Assembly: GCA_051294375.1 (NCBI GenBank)
Contig: CM119265.1
Location: forward strand, 16,312,005 to 16,376,004
Length of the DNA: 64,000 nt
Direction: 5' to 3'
Source of the DNA: Paraspadella gotoi
Taxonomy: Eukaryota; Chaetognatha
Shown here piece after piece: positions 1 to 14,575 of the stretch. How positions within the stretch are numbered: position 1 is the stretch's first letter; each line of letters opens with the position of its first letter. The notes below the pieces were generated by a model, which had not been told where the DNA came from, did not search any database, and saw only the letters and a list, made by a program, of their open reading frames with translations. Made by a program: the position numbers and the translations under genes.

Positions 1-382
1 AAAAATGGGTTTTGAGGGGTGTTGAGGGGTCGAGTAAGGAGAATAGGGTGTAGAGAAGTCGAGAGGCAGATAGCGGGAAAACGGGGACGCGGGGAAGCGG
101 TGAAACGTCACTGCAAAACGATAAATGGAAATGATTTCAGGCAAAATGGGTTCACTTCAAAATGTGTGGAACGCTGAAAGCCCAATTCTTGAGACGAGCA
201 AAGTGGATGGAAATGAGAGGCCCAGGGACTCGCTATTCAAACTGAGGCAAAGTTTAAAGAAGAAGAGAAATTGGTTTTGGTAAAATCTCCTTATCAAGTT
301 GGTCTCTCGTATTGACACTTTGTTCTCCCAACCGAAACGTGGGTCGTTAGTTTCTTCGCGTGAATGACTCTCTCTCATCCAG

Positions 383-481
<99 letters not shown>

Positions 482-906
482 CAAAGGGAAGATTGGAACT
501 CGTTGATTCAAGGGTGTACGGTGTAATAACTAGGTAAGAGATTTTCGATTCAAACGAATTTTTTTTACTTTTATCATTTGCTAAGCGTGTCGCAATCGTT
601 TAAATGAGGTCATCTCATTTCATATCAAATAGCCTTTAAATCAGTTTTCCGTTAAATAGGTCTCGTCCGTAGTTAACTTTTTTTTGTTTGCTCTTTTAAT
701 TGGAATATTCAATTCCCAGTTCAAAAAGTTGTCGCCCGATTTAAAAGTTCGGCCCCCCCCAGAGACCTTGAAGACCATAAAAGCCGTTGCGAGCGATTGA
801 GTCAGAGAAAGTCGATGCAGCACTTAAGTTTTTAACGTTCGTTTCAACGGAAAAACAATTGGTTTTGGAACGAGAGTCAAAGAGAGAGAGAGAGAGAGAG
901 AGAGAG
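1..906. repeat. Noisy partial duplicate of 4,635-5,545
   Basis: This stretch aligns end to end with 4,635-5,545 in the same orientation. The copies differ mainly by single-base insertions and deletions, for example extra bases at about 207, 229, 253 and 279, and by the length of the GA tract. It ends in a GA tract that runs straight into an N gap. The pattern looks like an unpolished read end or haplotype copy placed twice, rather than an old genomic duplication, which would carry mostly substitutions. No gene is visible in it. Confidence 0.85.
385..482. repeat. (GA)n microsatellite
   Basis: About 98 bp of GA dinucleotides with a few interruptions. It is the counterpart of the tract at 5,018-5,100 in the second copy. 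Confidence 0.95.
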
Positions 907-931
907 NNNNNNNNNNNNNNNNNNNNNNNNN
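907..931. other. Assembly gap (25 N)
   Basis: Twenty-five N. A (GA)n tract enters from the left and a (CT)n tract leaves on the right, so the two flanks are reverse complements of each other in simple repeat. Confidence 0.99.
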
Positions 932-1043
932 CTCTCTCTTCTCTTTATCTCTCTCTTCTCTCTCTCTCACTTCTCCCCCCCACATTATTTATCTACGAGT
1001 TCATTCATCTTCGTTTCCAAAATTGACTCTGGCTCCGCCCTCC

Positions 1044-1080
<37 letters not shown>

Positions 1081-1479
1081 AATGAGTTTGCGACATTAGC
1101 GTTTCTTTTCTTTTTTGCGTTTTCGTCTCGCGACCTAATTTTCTCTCTCGTCGCTGCAATAAGTTTCTTTTTTTCCCACGAGTTCAGTTTTGTCGCTTCA
1201 TTTAATTCGGTGCAAATTTCTATTTTAGTTTATCGACGCCATTTTCGCGCCATTTCCTTTCTTCGCGACGTCCGGAGTTTATTTTTTAAAACGTCTTCTC
1301 GTCTTGTTTATTCAGTATTTTGCGGTCACGTACGAAAACAAAAACAAAAACATCGATAAAGAATCTGCGTTTCCTTCTTCGACGTTTCACCTTCTATTCT
1401 TTCGTCAACCACTCGTGGCGTATTTGTCGTAAGATTATATCATATCCGGTGATCTCAAAGCTCCGTTTCGATCCGTGAC

Positions 1480-1832
1480 ATATTTGTGACAGCACTCATC
1501 CGCGTCGTGTTCAACTGACGCCCTCACCCTCCCCCCGTCCACTCACACACTCAAAAAAAAAAAGAAGTGGGCTTAAATTCCCGCGTGCGACGTCGATCCC
1601 GAAAGGCGTCGCTGTCAAACCGATCAGCGCCGCGCGAAAAAAAATAATGGCGCTGTCGTCGCCAAGAATTCGTCGTCGCGGCGAACTCTGCGCTCTTCCG
1701 CTCATCAACGATGACGTCGCGACAAAACTGCGAGAAACTGACATTTTAATCTCCGAGAAAATTCGAGAGCGAACGCGCGTAAACTCCGTCGAAACTTATC
1801 AAACGTTGAAAAAATATAAGGACGACAAATAA
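1480..1832 (+). CDS. Possible small exon or ORF, unassigned
   Basis: A reading frame is open from about 1,480 to a stop at 1,830-1,832. Its only internal ATG is at 1,647 and gives 61 residues. The product is basic, with an RIRRR cluster near the start and a KKYKDDK end, and a helical charged middle. The stretch is richer in CG than its surroundings, and an AG at about 1,490 could serve as a splice acceptor, so it may be a last exon. I do not recognise the family. It could equally be a chance frame in a CpG-rich promoter-like island. Confidence 0.25.
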
Positions 1833-1848
1833 AAACGAATTAAATCGT

Positions 1849-2660
1849 AGACTTAACGTGAAAGACGAACCAGCCGCCGTGGTCTTTCTCTTCATACCAA
1901 AGGCCGCTGCTATTGGCCCACATTTTTTTTGCCTCTGATGTTATTCAGCTCAGGATTTTTATCCGAGACGGCGCTTCGCTCTTCAAGCACGGTTTGGGCA
2001 GCGGCGCGAAATCGGTCGGCAGCTGCGGCCTAAAATAAAAGTTCGGCACCCGAATATGTCGACCTGAACCTGGGATGGTGGGCGTTTAGTGACAAAGCAA
2101 TATGCCTTCTTTGGGCCGTCGGGCTCTGAAAGGCAAGTATGTTGTCAGAATAAAAGCCTTCCCTGGCGGGTGGCAAGGGGAACGTGGGGTCACTAATAAA
2201 GATAGCCTATGGGGATAGGAAAAATTATATATTTAAGAGTATAGTTTGGGATAGTTGCTGTATTCAGAAGTATTGTTTGCAATAAAAATATTATTAATTT
2301 TTAAAATTTTTAAAACTATTTAAATATTTTAATATCTTAAACAAAATATAAAATTATTTTAATAATTATTAAATTAAAGAGCTAAATCTGGGTATCAGAT
2401 TAAATAAATAAATGATTAAAAATCTTTTCCCCCAGAGTAGACTTCCCCAGGGGTCAGCCCCTGCTATCGCCCCAAGGCCAAGCCTTTTTGAGCGACGGTA
2501 TATCTCCTGAAGGTCACTCCTATTCTGATCTCGGCTTGAGGCAACGACCTGATTTATCGGCGCCTGCTATGATGCCGGCCTTCATGTAGGCCTGAGCAAA
2601 GCTGATCACAGCTGTTGATTTCAAAGTCAGGGGAAAAAATTCTGCAACGATGAATGACAT
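1849..2660 (-). other. GC-rich island with coding-like minus-strand frames
   Basis: Two GC-rich blocks, about 1,850-2,220 and 2,430-2,660, are split by AT-rich DNA. On the minus strand a 46-codon ORF runs from an ATG at about 2,650 to about 2,510. Another frame opens after a TTTATTTTAG acceptor-like site near 2,031. It reads an alanine/arginine-rich start and ends at a stop near 1,913. If one A is dropped from an eight-A run at 1,923-1,930, it instead continues through a Trp-rich tail (WANSSGLWYEEKDHGGWF) to a stop near 1,849. No family is recognised; it may be a small gene, a transposon remnant or foreign DNA. Confidence 0.3.
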
Positions 2661-2917
2661 CAAGTTGAAACAAAATTTGCCTATAAAAAGTCCATCTTTT
2701 ATATTTATTTTGATTTTTATTTTTAAAGATTTTAAAACGTCAAGCTTCGAGACGGATATAGTGAGTGAGTACTGGTTATTTTTTTTATTTATTTTCTAAG
2801 AATAATTTATTAATGCACTTCTCAGCCTTCAACTGCATTATTGATATTATTTTTGATATGAATAAAAAGGTCTCTCCCGCTGACGATCTATCTTCCTCTC
2901 TCTTTCTATTCTTTTCT

Positions 2918-2986
<69 letters not shown>

Positions 2987-3140
2987 CTCTAGTTCTGATC
3001 TGTTCTGCTGGGATTCCGGTTCGGGAAACGGGAACATGGCCACCGAGGATTTTGCGCACTTTGAGCTGCCTTGGTAATGGCCTTGGGGAAGGGGCCCTCG
3101 CTGAAATATTGATATCAAAGACTTCAAAAAGCTCTCTCGT

Positions 3141-3175
<35 letters not shown>

Positions 3176-3640
3176 CTCTAGCTTCAGCTTCGGCCATGGA
3201 TTTTTTCTCCCTTCCTCTCTCCCATGATTATTGTGTTCGTTTCTTTAAAAGGTACTTCGCTCATTCCTATTGTTTAGGTTACTTGACGTTATTGATGTTT
3301 TAAAATTTTACCGTTTTTCGTATATTTTTACCTCTGTAATTTTTACTCTTTCGTACTTCATCCTAATAACTCTCGATCAATGACCTTTTTCATTTATCCA
3401 TCTTTTTTGTTAGTCTCGTTCAGTGTAACGTTCTCTGCTTCCGCCCTCTTTTAAAATTAGCTACTAAGAAAGGCTTTGAGCTGAAGCGCGGCTTTTTCCA
3501 CTCGCCATGTTGCACTTGTATGATCTCCTCTTATCGTAACTCTCAGCACTTCGCTTAAGTTTCATCTTTGCTTTTATAGGTTTTTCTTTTCCTTATTTTG
3601 CTTCGCCCTCTTGGGGAAACTGGAAAAAATTATTATGCGC
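2660..3640. other. Non-coding, CT-rich
   Basis: AT-rich DNA with (CT)n tracts at about 2,921-2,993 and 3,143-3,172. Long Leu/Ser or Arg/Glu frames here are only translations of the dinucleotide repeat. I see no gene. Confidence 0.7.
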
Positions 3641-3649
3641 ACTGGTTCT

Positions 3650-3835
3650 CTGTCTTCTTGTTGCCCGCGAATACTTGCGCGGAACTTTATAAGTCACTTT
3701 TGCGGTCTGTCGTCCGTCCGTCGTCCGTCCGTCTAAATTGCATATAATTTGCCTATAGTTGGTTGCTCATTTGTTAAGACAGAAAAAACCTCAAATCTAA
3801 GTGACTGCTAGCGGCGCCTTAAGGAAATCATCAAA
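3650..3835 (+). repeat. Dispersed repeat, copy 1 of 3
   Basis: A segment running from a TTGC...CGGAAC block through TATAAGTCACTTTT, a run of GTC/GTCC units, a TTGCCTATAGTT block and TTGCTCATTTGTTAA, then TCAAATCTAAGTGAC. The same order of blocks recurs at 19,530-19,690 (plus) and 57,815-58,000 (minus). The GTC/GTCC core varies in length between copies. It is a dispersed, probably non-autonomous repeat family with an internal minisatellite. Confidence 0.75.
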
Positions 3836-3839
3836 CTAT

Positions 3840-4634
3840 AAGGAATAAAATACGGAATTCGATGCAGTGCGTTTCATAAATACACTCGATTTCACTCTAG
3901 TTACATCAAGATGTTTTTTTGTTTTTTCTCAGTTTTCTTTTCTTCTTTCCTTCCCAATTTACTTATCATTTCACCATTTGTTCTTATTTATATTTATATC
4001 TCCACCCCTCCTCCTCCTTTTTTCCAATCCTCCTCTTCCTCCTTTCCTCCCAACTCCGTTTGGTTGAAAGCTTTGAATGGAAGGCAAAGGATTTCTTCCG
4101 CCTCCTCTCCACTTTCACTTCCGCAAGGAAACATTTTCTCTCACAACAGATCGCTTATCGTTCATTTTCTTCCATCGAATCTCGTTTAATATGTTTTACG
4201 ATTCAGAGACATTTCTTAGTTAATAGAATTTAGTTGAATGTAAATATTTTGTGCTAAGGTTATGTGATAGCTCATGAAAATGATGGCGCATCGTTCTTCC
4301 GAGCCGCAAGCAGTTCACTTTCATAAACGACGATATTGTGCCACAATGTCATTCCTATTTTATTATCGTTTATTCTTTTCTTTGATTTTTTTTTTCGTGT
4401 TTAATCTTCACATTTTACATTTCCACTTTCATTTTGCTCTTTTTTAACCTTTTGTCCCGCGTGGGGACTCGTCACTCGTTCGAACGCTTTTCTTTTTCTC
4501 TCTTCACTTTTTTTTTCTTCTCGCATCTTACACATTCAGCGACTCTGCCTTCTCTTTCCAGTTGCGCGACTTTTTTCTGTCAAAATCGGACATTTTTTTT
4601 TTGTTTCAGCGACGCTTATAGAAATTCTGTGGAA
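3840..4634. other. No gene seen
   Basis: T-rich DNA with pyrimidine runs. Open frames are short and low-complexity (Phe/Ser/Leu). Nothing is recognised. Confidence 0.6.
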
Positions 4635-5014
4635 AAAATTGGTTTTGGAGGGTGTTGAGGGGGTCGAGTAAGGAGAATAAGGGTGTAGAGAAGTCGAGAG
4701 GCAGATAGCGGGAAAACGGGGACGCGGGGAAGCGGTGAAACGTCACTGCAAAACGATAAATGGAAATGATTTCAGGCAAAATGGGTTCACTTCAAAATGT
4801 GTGGAACGCTGAAAGCCCAATTCTTGAGACGAGCAAAGTGATGGAAATGAGAGGCCCAGGACTCGCTATTCAAACTGAGGCAAGTTTAAAGAAGAAGAGA
4901 AATTGGTTTGGTAAAATCTCTTATCAAGTTGGTCTCTCGTATTGACACTTTGTTCTCCCAACCGAAACGTGGGTCGTTAGTTTCTTCGCGTGAATGACTC
5001 TCTCTCTCTCTCAG

Positions 5015-5095
<81 letters not shown>

Positions 5096-5499
5096 AGGAG
5101 AAAAGATTGAACTCGTTGATTCAAGGGTGTACGGTGTAATAATAGGTAAGAGATTTTCGATTCAAACGAATTTTTTTTACTTTTATCATTTGCTAAGCGT
5201 CTGTCGCAATTCGTTTAAATGAGGTCATCCATTTCATAGCTCAAATAGCCTTTAAATTGCAGTTTTCCGTTAAATAGGTCTCGTCGTAGTTAACTTTTTT
5301 TTGTTTCGCTCTTTTAATTGGAATATTCAATTCCCAGTTCAAAAAGTTGTCGCCCGATTTAAAAGTTTCGGCCCCCCACCAGAGACCTTGAAGACCATAA
5401 AAGCCGTTGCGAGCGATTGAGTCAGAGAAAAGTCGATTGCAGCACTTAAGTTTTTAACGTTCGTTTCAACGGAAAAACAATTGGTTTTGGAACGAGAGT

Positions 5500-5542
<43 letters not shown>

Positions 5543-5545
5543 GAG
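4635..5545. repeat. Second copy of the 0.9 kb duplicate
   Basis: The cleaner counterpart of 1-906. It carries (GA)n tracts at 5,018-5,100 and 5,501-5,540 and no recognisable gene. DNA to its right (from 5,546) has no match after the N gap that ends the first copy. Confidence 0.85.
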
Positions 5546-8521
<2,976 letters not shown>

Positions 8522-8755
8522 AAGAAAGAGAGTTAAATTCTCTCTGGCTAAGACTCCTCGACCGAAGCCTCCATCAATTTCTGGAAACAAGCCCCAAGGG
8601 TTTTGGCTCGGCTACCAAGAGCCCGAATAGAATTTTTGCATTAAATAAATTATTTAATATCGCGGGGAAGGATATAGAGTTTGGGGAAACAGAGAGAGGA
8701 GGGCCGGGGGGAAGAGAAATTATTTTAAAATTACAAATTTCTCCATTTTTGCAGA

Positions 8756-9392
8756 TACCCAGATATCCAACGACACTGTAACTTTTTAAAAATTCATTTC
8801 TCATTAATTAATAAAGATTAAAATTTTCTTGAAACTGATAATCAAGTGTTCTGTTATTTCGGAGTCAGCTTTTTATCAGTCTTATGATTACCAGGAACAA
8901 ATTTGACTTTTAAAGAATCATCAATGAAGATCTTGCTGTATTATTCTTATGAAGGTTCAGTAGGACATGTCCAAATCATTCCAACAGTTCTTACAACATC
9001 TAAAAGGGTTTTCTTTAAGAAAATTTCTCAAATACTAAAGTTTATACTGTATTGTAAACTGTCCCCTGTTGCCCTACATGTTGACAAAAACCTGCCCAGC
9101 ACTCACAAAGAACATATTTCTGTATAAAATTGTCCACGGTGAGACTGTTTACAATTTTTCATAAAGTCTGGATTATGTTGAGTAACAAATTTTTTAATAG
9201 TTTAAGAATATATTTTTTTTTTTATCCTTTCTTCGAATTCCTCCCATTTGGGAACTGCCCAGTAGCAACAAAAAATAACTATCCATAAAACCGTCGATAT
9301 TTCTGCTCATAATTTTTTTTGGAACGAACTCTTAATGTACATGCATCTGTAAGCAGTGATTTTTTAAAAAGTTACATTTGGATATCTGGGTA
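8756..9392. mobile_element. MITE-like element with terminal inverted repeats
   Basis: The left end (8,756-8,792) and the right end (9,361-9,392) are inverted copies. Both start TACCCAGATATCCAA and continue TGTAACTTTTTAAAAA, with five extra bases in the left arm. The 637-bp unit is AT-rich. It holds a 74-codon plus-strand frame (8,903-9,127) with no recognised domain. No clear target-site duplication is visible. The size, inverted ends and lack of a transposase suggest a miniature inverted-repeat element, now decayed. Confidence 0.6.
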
Positions 9393-9826
9393 ACTTAGAT
9401 GCGCAAAATAATGACGGATATCTCTTGGATGTTTACCAATCGTTCGTCTGGAGAGGAGACGAAATCGTCATTTGTGATTCCGCTCTGAAATTCAGCTAAA
9501 ACTATTTGAATTACTTGAGTTAAAATGACATCGAAATTTAAAGGGGGAAAGTGAATCGAGTGTCTTTTGTCATCGATTTGGAAACGAGTCAGAGAGAAAA
9601 ATGGAAAGGGAAAAAAGATGGCATCCTTCAATATGACAAATATTATCAGATATAAATTGATATCGATGAGAAAGGATGACATTTAACATAAAATAACAGG
9701 GAACAAAAGGAGGCATTTCTTGTCATTCTTCTGAGTGATGACGAACAAATTATCGGAGTCGTCAATATCACAAGTTGTTGAAAGTCTTCTCTTCACGTCG
9801 TTGATAAAAGGTTTTACTCCGTTTCC

Positions 9827-9902
<76 letters not shown>

Positions 9903-12578
9903 TCTCTCTCTCTTCTTTCTCTCTTTTTTCTTTTTTTTCCTTCTCTCTTCCCCCCTGCGCACAGTTATCCAAATGGACTAAATTTCCGGATAAACCTCTC
10001 TTTTTTTGTCAAAAACTACTTTTTCTCGTATGCTGATTATCATAGAAGCCCTCTGAGGTTGTTGGAAAAGTTTCAAATGTTTAAGATTGATTTGAAAAAA
10101 TATGGAAAAAAAATTCATTAACCGACAAATTTGGTTCTTAAAGATATTATTTATGGTGGTTGAACGACTTTTGATTTATAATTTTGATATTTAAAAGAAA
10201 TTGACCTAACTTAATATTTTTTTTATATTTATATTATAAGTAATAGGTGTATGTTTGCTAAATATAAATCTTTAATTTAATCTTTTTAAAAGTGCGCTAA
10301 GCAAATTAAAATGGGAAAATCGATCAAAGAAAAGAATCATATGGTAATTTCTGAAGAATATCGAATTCTTTTTTGTTATTTTTTGAATGAAAAGCATTTT
10401 TTGGATTTCTCAAAATGGCGGACGAATGTGGATGAGATTAAATTGATAACTGATTAGTGAGGGCAGTGATTTCTATTCGGGTATTTTCAAACAATAGAAT
10501 TGAACTTATATAACTATTATTTCTTTTTTTCCACTGATTAATATAAAAACACCGCTTTATTTAAAAAAACGGTTGGCTATAGTTATTTTCTCCTTATAAC
10601 ATCGAACTCACTGGGTGAATTTCTATGCTTTCAAAATACGGTAAGACATAATTTCTTTACCTTAAGATGAAACTAAAACGATTTTTCATGGTAAGGGCAA
10701 CTTTTAAAGATTAAAATTGCTCGTCAGATCTATCACGTTTTTTAGATATACTACAGATTTAGGCAAAAAAACGGCACGCTATATTTTAAAACTTTTTTCC
10801 ATTTTTTCCACTATTTTTTTCTCTCTTGAACCTTCTCTCTGTCCCTCTTCTTTCTCTCTTTCTCTCTGTCTTTCTCTCCCTTTCTCGACTTTTCTGTCTT
10901 CATATTTTTCTGTGTCATCCATTCTTTTCTTCCTTACCTTTATTTCTCTTCTCTCTATCTCTGCTTTTCTCTCCCTCTCTGATTCTTTTTCTTCCCTTTT
11001 CTTATCTTTTCTTTTCTCTTAATTGTTTTCGTTTTCCCCCTTCTCGCCCATATATTAATTTCTTTCCACTCTTCTCTCTCTTCCTACAACTTTTTTTTCA
11101 CACATGCTCTCTCTTCTCTTATCTATTTTTATTCTCACTCATTTTTTGCATTTATATCATACTGGATGTATAAAAATCTTTAAAATGTATTGTAAGAAAA
11201 AAATCTTGGGTAGCGTATGATTTTATTCAAAGTTTGGTTGCCTAGCAGATTTAAAAAATCGACAGATTTTTGCGGAAATTTTTCCGCAAAAACCTGTCGA
11301 TTGAGAGAAAAAAAATTACTGACCTCTTTCCATTACATAAAAGAATGCGGTTTTTTTAATTTGTTAACCTTAGTATATTTCTCATCTATTAAAACTATAA
11401 AATAAGTCAAAAACCGAGTTTTAGTTCAAATAAAACGCACCTCACAAATCCCACAAATTAAAAGTTGACTTAAAAATTTAATTTCTGCAAAACTATTAAA
11501 TTTTTTGCCCTAATTTTAGGTACCAGAAGCACCGTTGAAAGGGAATATTTGATTAGATTTGTGGACATTTTGAAGTATTTTCGTTTAACAAATTGTAATA
11601 AAATGTAAAAATGTAATTTTTTTACTAGTCAATTTAAAAATTAATTCATAGGCAAACAATGGATGACCAATGGCAAATGAACCCACTCAGTGGTAAAGAA
11701 GATAAGAATTACCCGAAATCCGGAGTAAAAAAAATTTTCTTCAATGATCTTGACGTTCAAATCTCAAGACAAAAGTCAAAATGGACAAAAATGGACATAA
11801 TTTTTTTATTAAAGTTGCAAAAATTATAATCGATTCTTGATTAGAAAAAGCAGCAGATGATTTTAATTAATCCGTAGTTCAGCCCACTTTGTCTTAGGGT
11901 TCAAATTTAATCAAATTCTGTTGATAATATTCTAGCAATATTGCAAAAAGTGGTTTTTTTTGCTGAATTCCTCGATAGAAATCACTGCCTGAGAAGATGT
12001 ATCATTAAGAACTAAATCTGGTTGATTGAAATCGGCTGAAATTCGATGAGTTTTTACTATGTTTTTATATCATACATAGTAACATATTATGAATATCTTT
12101 TTTTTATTTGTTAACAAACTAGACAAAGTGCTGATACCATAACAAAGTCAAATAATTTTTCTCTTCCACCCATGTGGGTGAAAAAAACCTCTCAAATACT
12201 CACCCGAAATAGAGATTTGCTTATAACTTGAGAAAGAATAATTTTTGGAAACTGTTATCTTACCTAAGTCTTCGTAGCATTACTATGGAAAGACTGAATA
12301 GGTATTTATGCCCGTATGTTCAAGTGTCTTTTATCCGGTTTTAATTTTTTTTTGGATCACTGTGCTGCGCTCCAAACAATACGAACTCGATCACCGATTC
12401 CGCTCGAGCCAGAAAAGATCGCAAAGTTGAGAGAAGAAAACTGTTAATTGTCACGAGTTCAATAATATTTGCTCTCGCGTGATTAAAATGTTTGGGTGAT
12501 CAAAAATAAACGTGATTTTGAAGAAATTTTAGAGAAGACAATAATTAAATAAAGAAAATTAGTCTCATCACATGTACT
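9393..12578. other. AT-rich, no gene seen
   Basis: Contains a (CT)n tract (about 9,828-9,914), pyrimidine-rich DNA (10,800-11,150) and the palindrome at 11,258-11,301. Open frames are short and low-complexity. Confidence 0.6.
11258..11301. repeat. Near-perfect 44-bp palindrome
   Basis: The arms 11,258-11,278 and 11,281-11,301 are inverted copies with 20 of 21 bases paired and a 2-base centre. Both contain GCGGAAA/TTTCCGC and CGACAG/CTGTCG. It would fold into a snap-back stem. Confidence 0.9.
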
Positions 12579-12643
12579 TTTAATAATTATATTATTAATG
12601 GAAACATCGGCAAAAAAAAAAAGGCCAGACTGAGAAGCCATTT

Positions 12644-13249
12644 TCAGACGTCGAACATCCAGCGTCTCGAAAGTGACGAGTCTTCGTCGTCGTCGTCGTA
12701 GTCGTCATAGTCGTCGTCGTCGTCATAGTCGTCGTTCATTCTGCGCCACTGTACTCTTGGCCTCAAGAAATCGTCTTCTCCATCGTCGTCATCCTCGTTG
12801 TTGTTGTTATTGTTGTTGTTGTCGTTGTCGTTCCTCTTCCTCCTCCCGCCTTCGCTCTTCCTGTTCTCGTTGACGTGCTTCTTGACCTTTGGCTTGGCTA
12901 CCCTGGGCACGTCGTCGATCGGCCCGTCCGGCTCCTCGTAGCCCTCCTCGGGGATCGTGGGCGCGGAAGCTTTAACCTCCAAACTCGAGATGGTCGTCAA
13001 CGTCAGATTGGCCACGCCCAACTTTAGCAGACGGTCGTCGACGGCATCGTCGCTAGTATCGTGTTCCTCCGGCATGGCCGCCTCGTCGGCGTCCTCGTCC
13101 ACTTCCTCCAGCATGCCGAGATCCGGCGGCGTTGACGGAGGCGGAATGACGCCGGTGACGACGCCGCTCATGCCGAAGGCGTCAGAGGAGGAGGGAGAAT
13201 CGCCGGGGAGAACGGAGTTGGATTTGTGGCGAAAGCCTTCAGGGGAATT

Positions 13250-13336
<87 letters not shown>

Positions 13337-14542
13337 AGGGAGGGAGGGAGAGAAAGGGAGGGAGGGAGAGAGGATAAGGTTGGGAGGAGGAGAAAGGCGG
13401 GAATGGAGACATTTTTTGGAAAAATGAAAGTGGGCAAAAAAAATTGTCATCAATTATGACAGTTTCGAGAAAAAAATATTCTTCTTGTTGATTAAGGTGT
13501 CGATGTTGCTCAGTTTGATGTTTTTCTTTTTTTATATATTTTTAGTTTTTTTGTTACAACTGTTTGTTTTTGTTTTCCTTTTTCTTTTTTCTACCTCCGG
13601 CCTGAGGCTTCGGTGTGTCTTCCTCCAAGATGTAGAAGGACCCTCGGAGACTGCTACGCTCATCCGCCTCTTCCATAACGGGAAACTCGAATCGCTCGTC
13701 GCAGACCCAAGCGGCGTCCTGGTGGGCGACTCGAACTCCCGCCGCCGAACCAGCGAACCCTTCGCCCTTCCATTTCTCCGCCCCCACCGTGTAAGGAAGG
13801 ACGGGTTCCTAAGTTCGGTGGAAAAGAAACCAAATTTTTTTTTTTATATCGCGATAGTTATTTTCTCTTTCGATTCTTGTTTTCTATGAACTCGGTAGTT
13901 GGTACAACCAATATAAAAATTATCCATTCATTTAATAAATAAGCTATCTGGCCCCTGACTTTGGACAGGTTTTGGTGGTTTAAGGCCTCCATCACTCTTA
14001 CAAGATAATGACCTAGCAGGTCCCTTCAAGCTTTCAATCAAGACTCGCATTCTCGTTTATTCACTCCCAGTCTTTTTCTCCTCGTCTATTTCGATTCTCC
14101 TTCTTTCCTCTCTTCTCCTGATACTCTCTCTCTCCCCCTCTATCCCTCCCTCCCTCTCTCTCTCTCTCCTTTCTCACCAGATCCCAATAAAGATCCTTCA
14201 TGAGCTCCGGATGTTCGGCGTGCATGTTGTCGACGATCGAAAATCCCAGATCCATGTTGCGATCGATGATGACGTTGAGTTCGATGTCGTCGTCGTCGTC
14301 GCCGTAAGGGTTCACTATCACCTCCGCCACCTGGAGGGGGGGGGAGGGAAGCACCGAGAAGGGTTAAGGGAGGAAGGAAGAGATTCAATGGAAAAAAAAT
14401 GAGGACGAGAAAAGACGAGAAAGAGACAGAGTGTTGTAATTTAATGAAGACGAATTGAGTGGGAGAAAATTGGATCGATTCCCGGGTCTCAATTAGATGA
14501 GTCCGTAGTGTGTGTGGAGATAGAGAGAGAGAGAGAGAGAGA

Positions 14543-14575
<33 letters not shown>

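Noticed and set aside
2765-2992. Long Leu/Ser or Arg/Glu open frames over CT/GA tracts here and elsewhere
   Set aside because: Dinucleotide repeats lack stop codons in all frames, so these ORFs carry no coding evidence.
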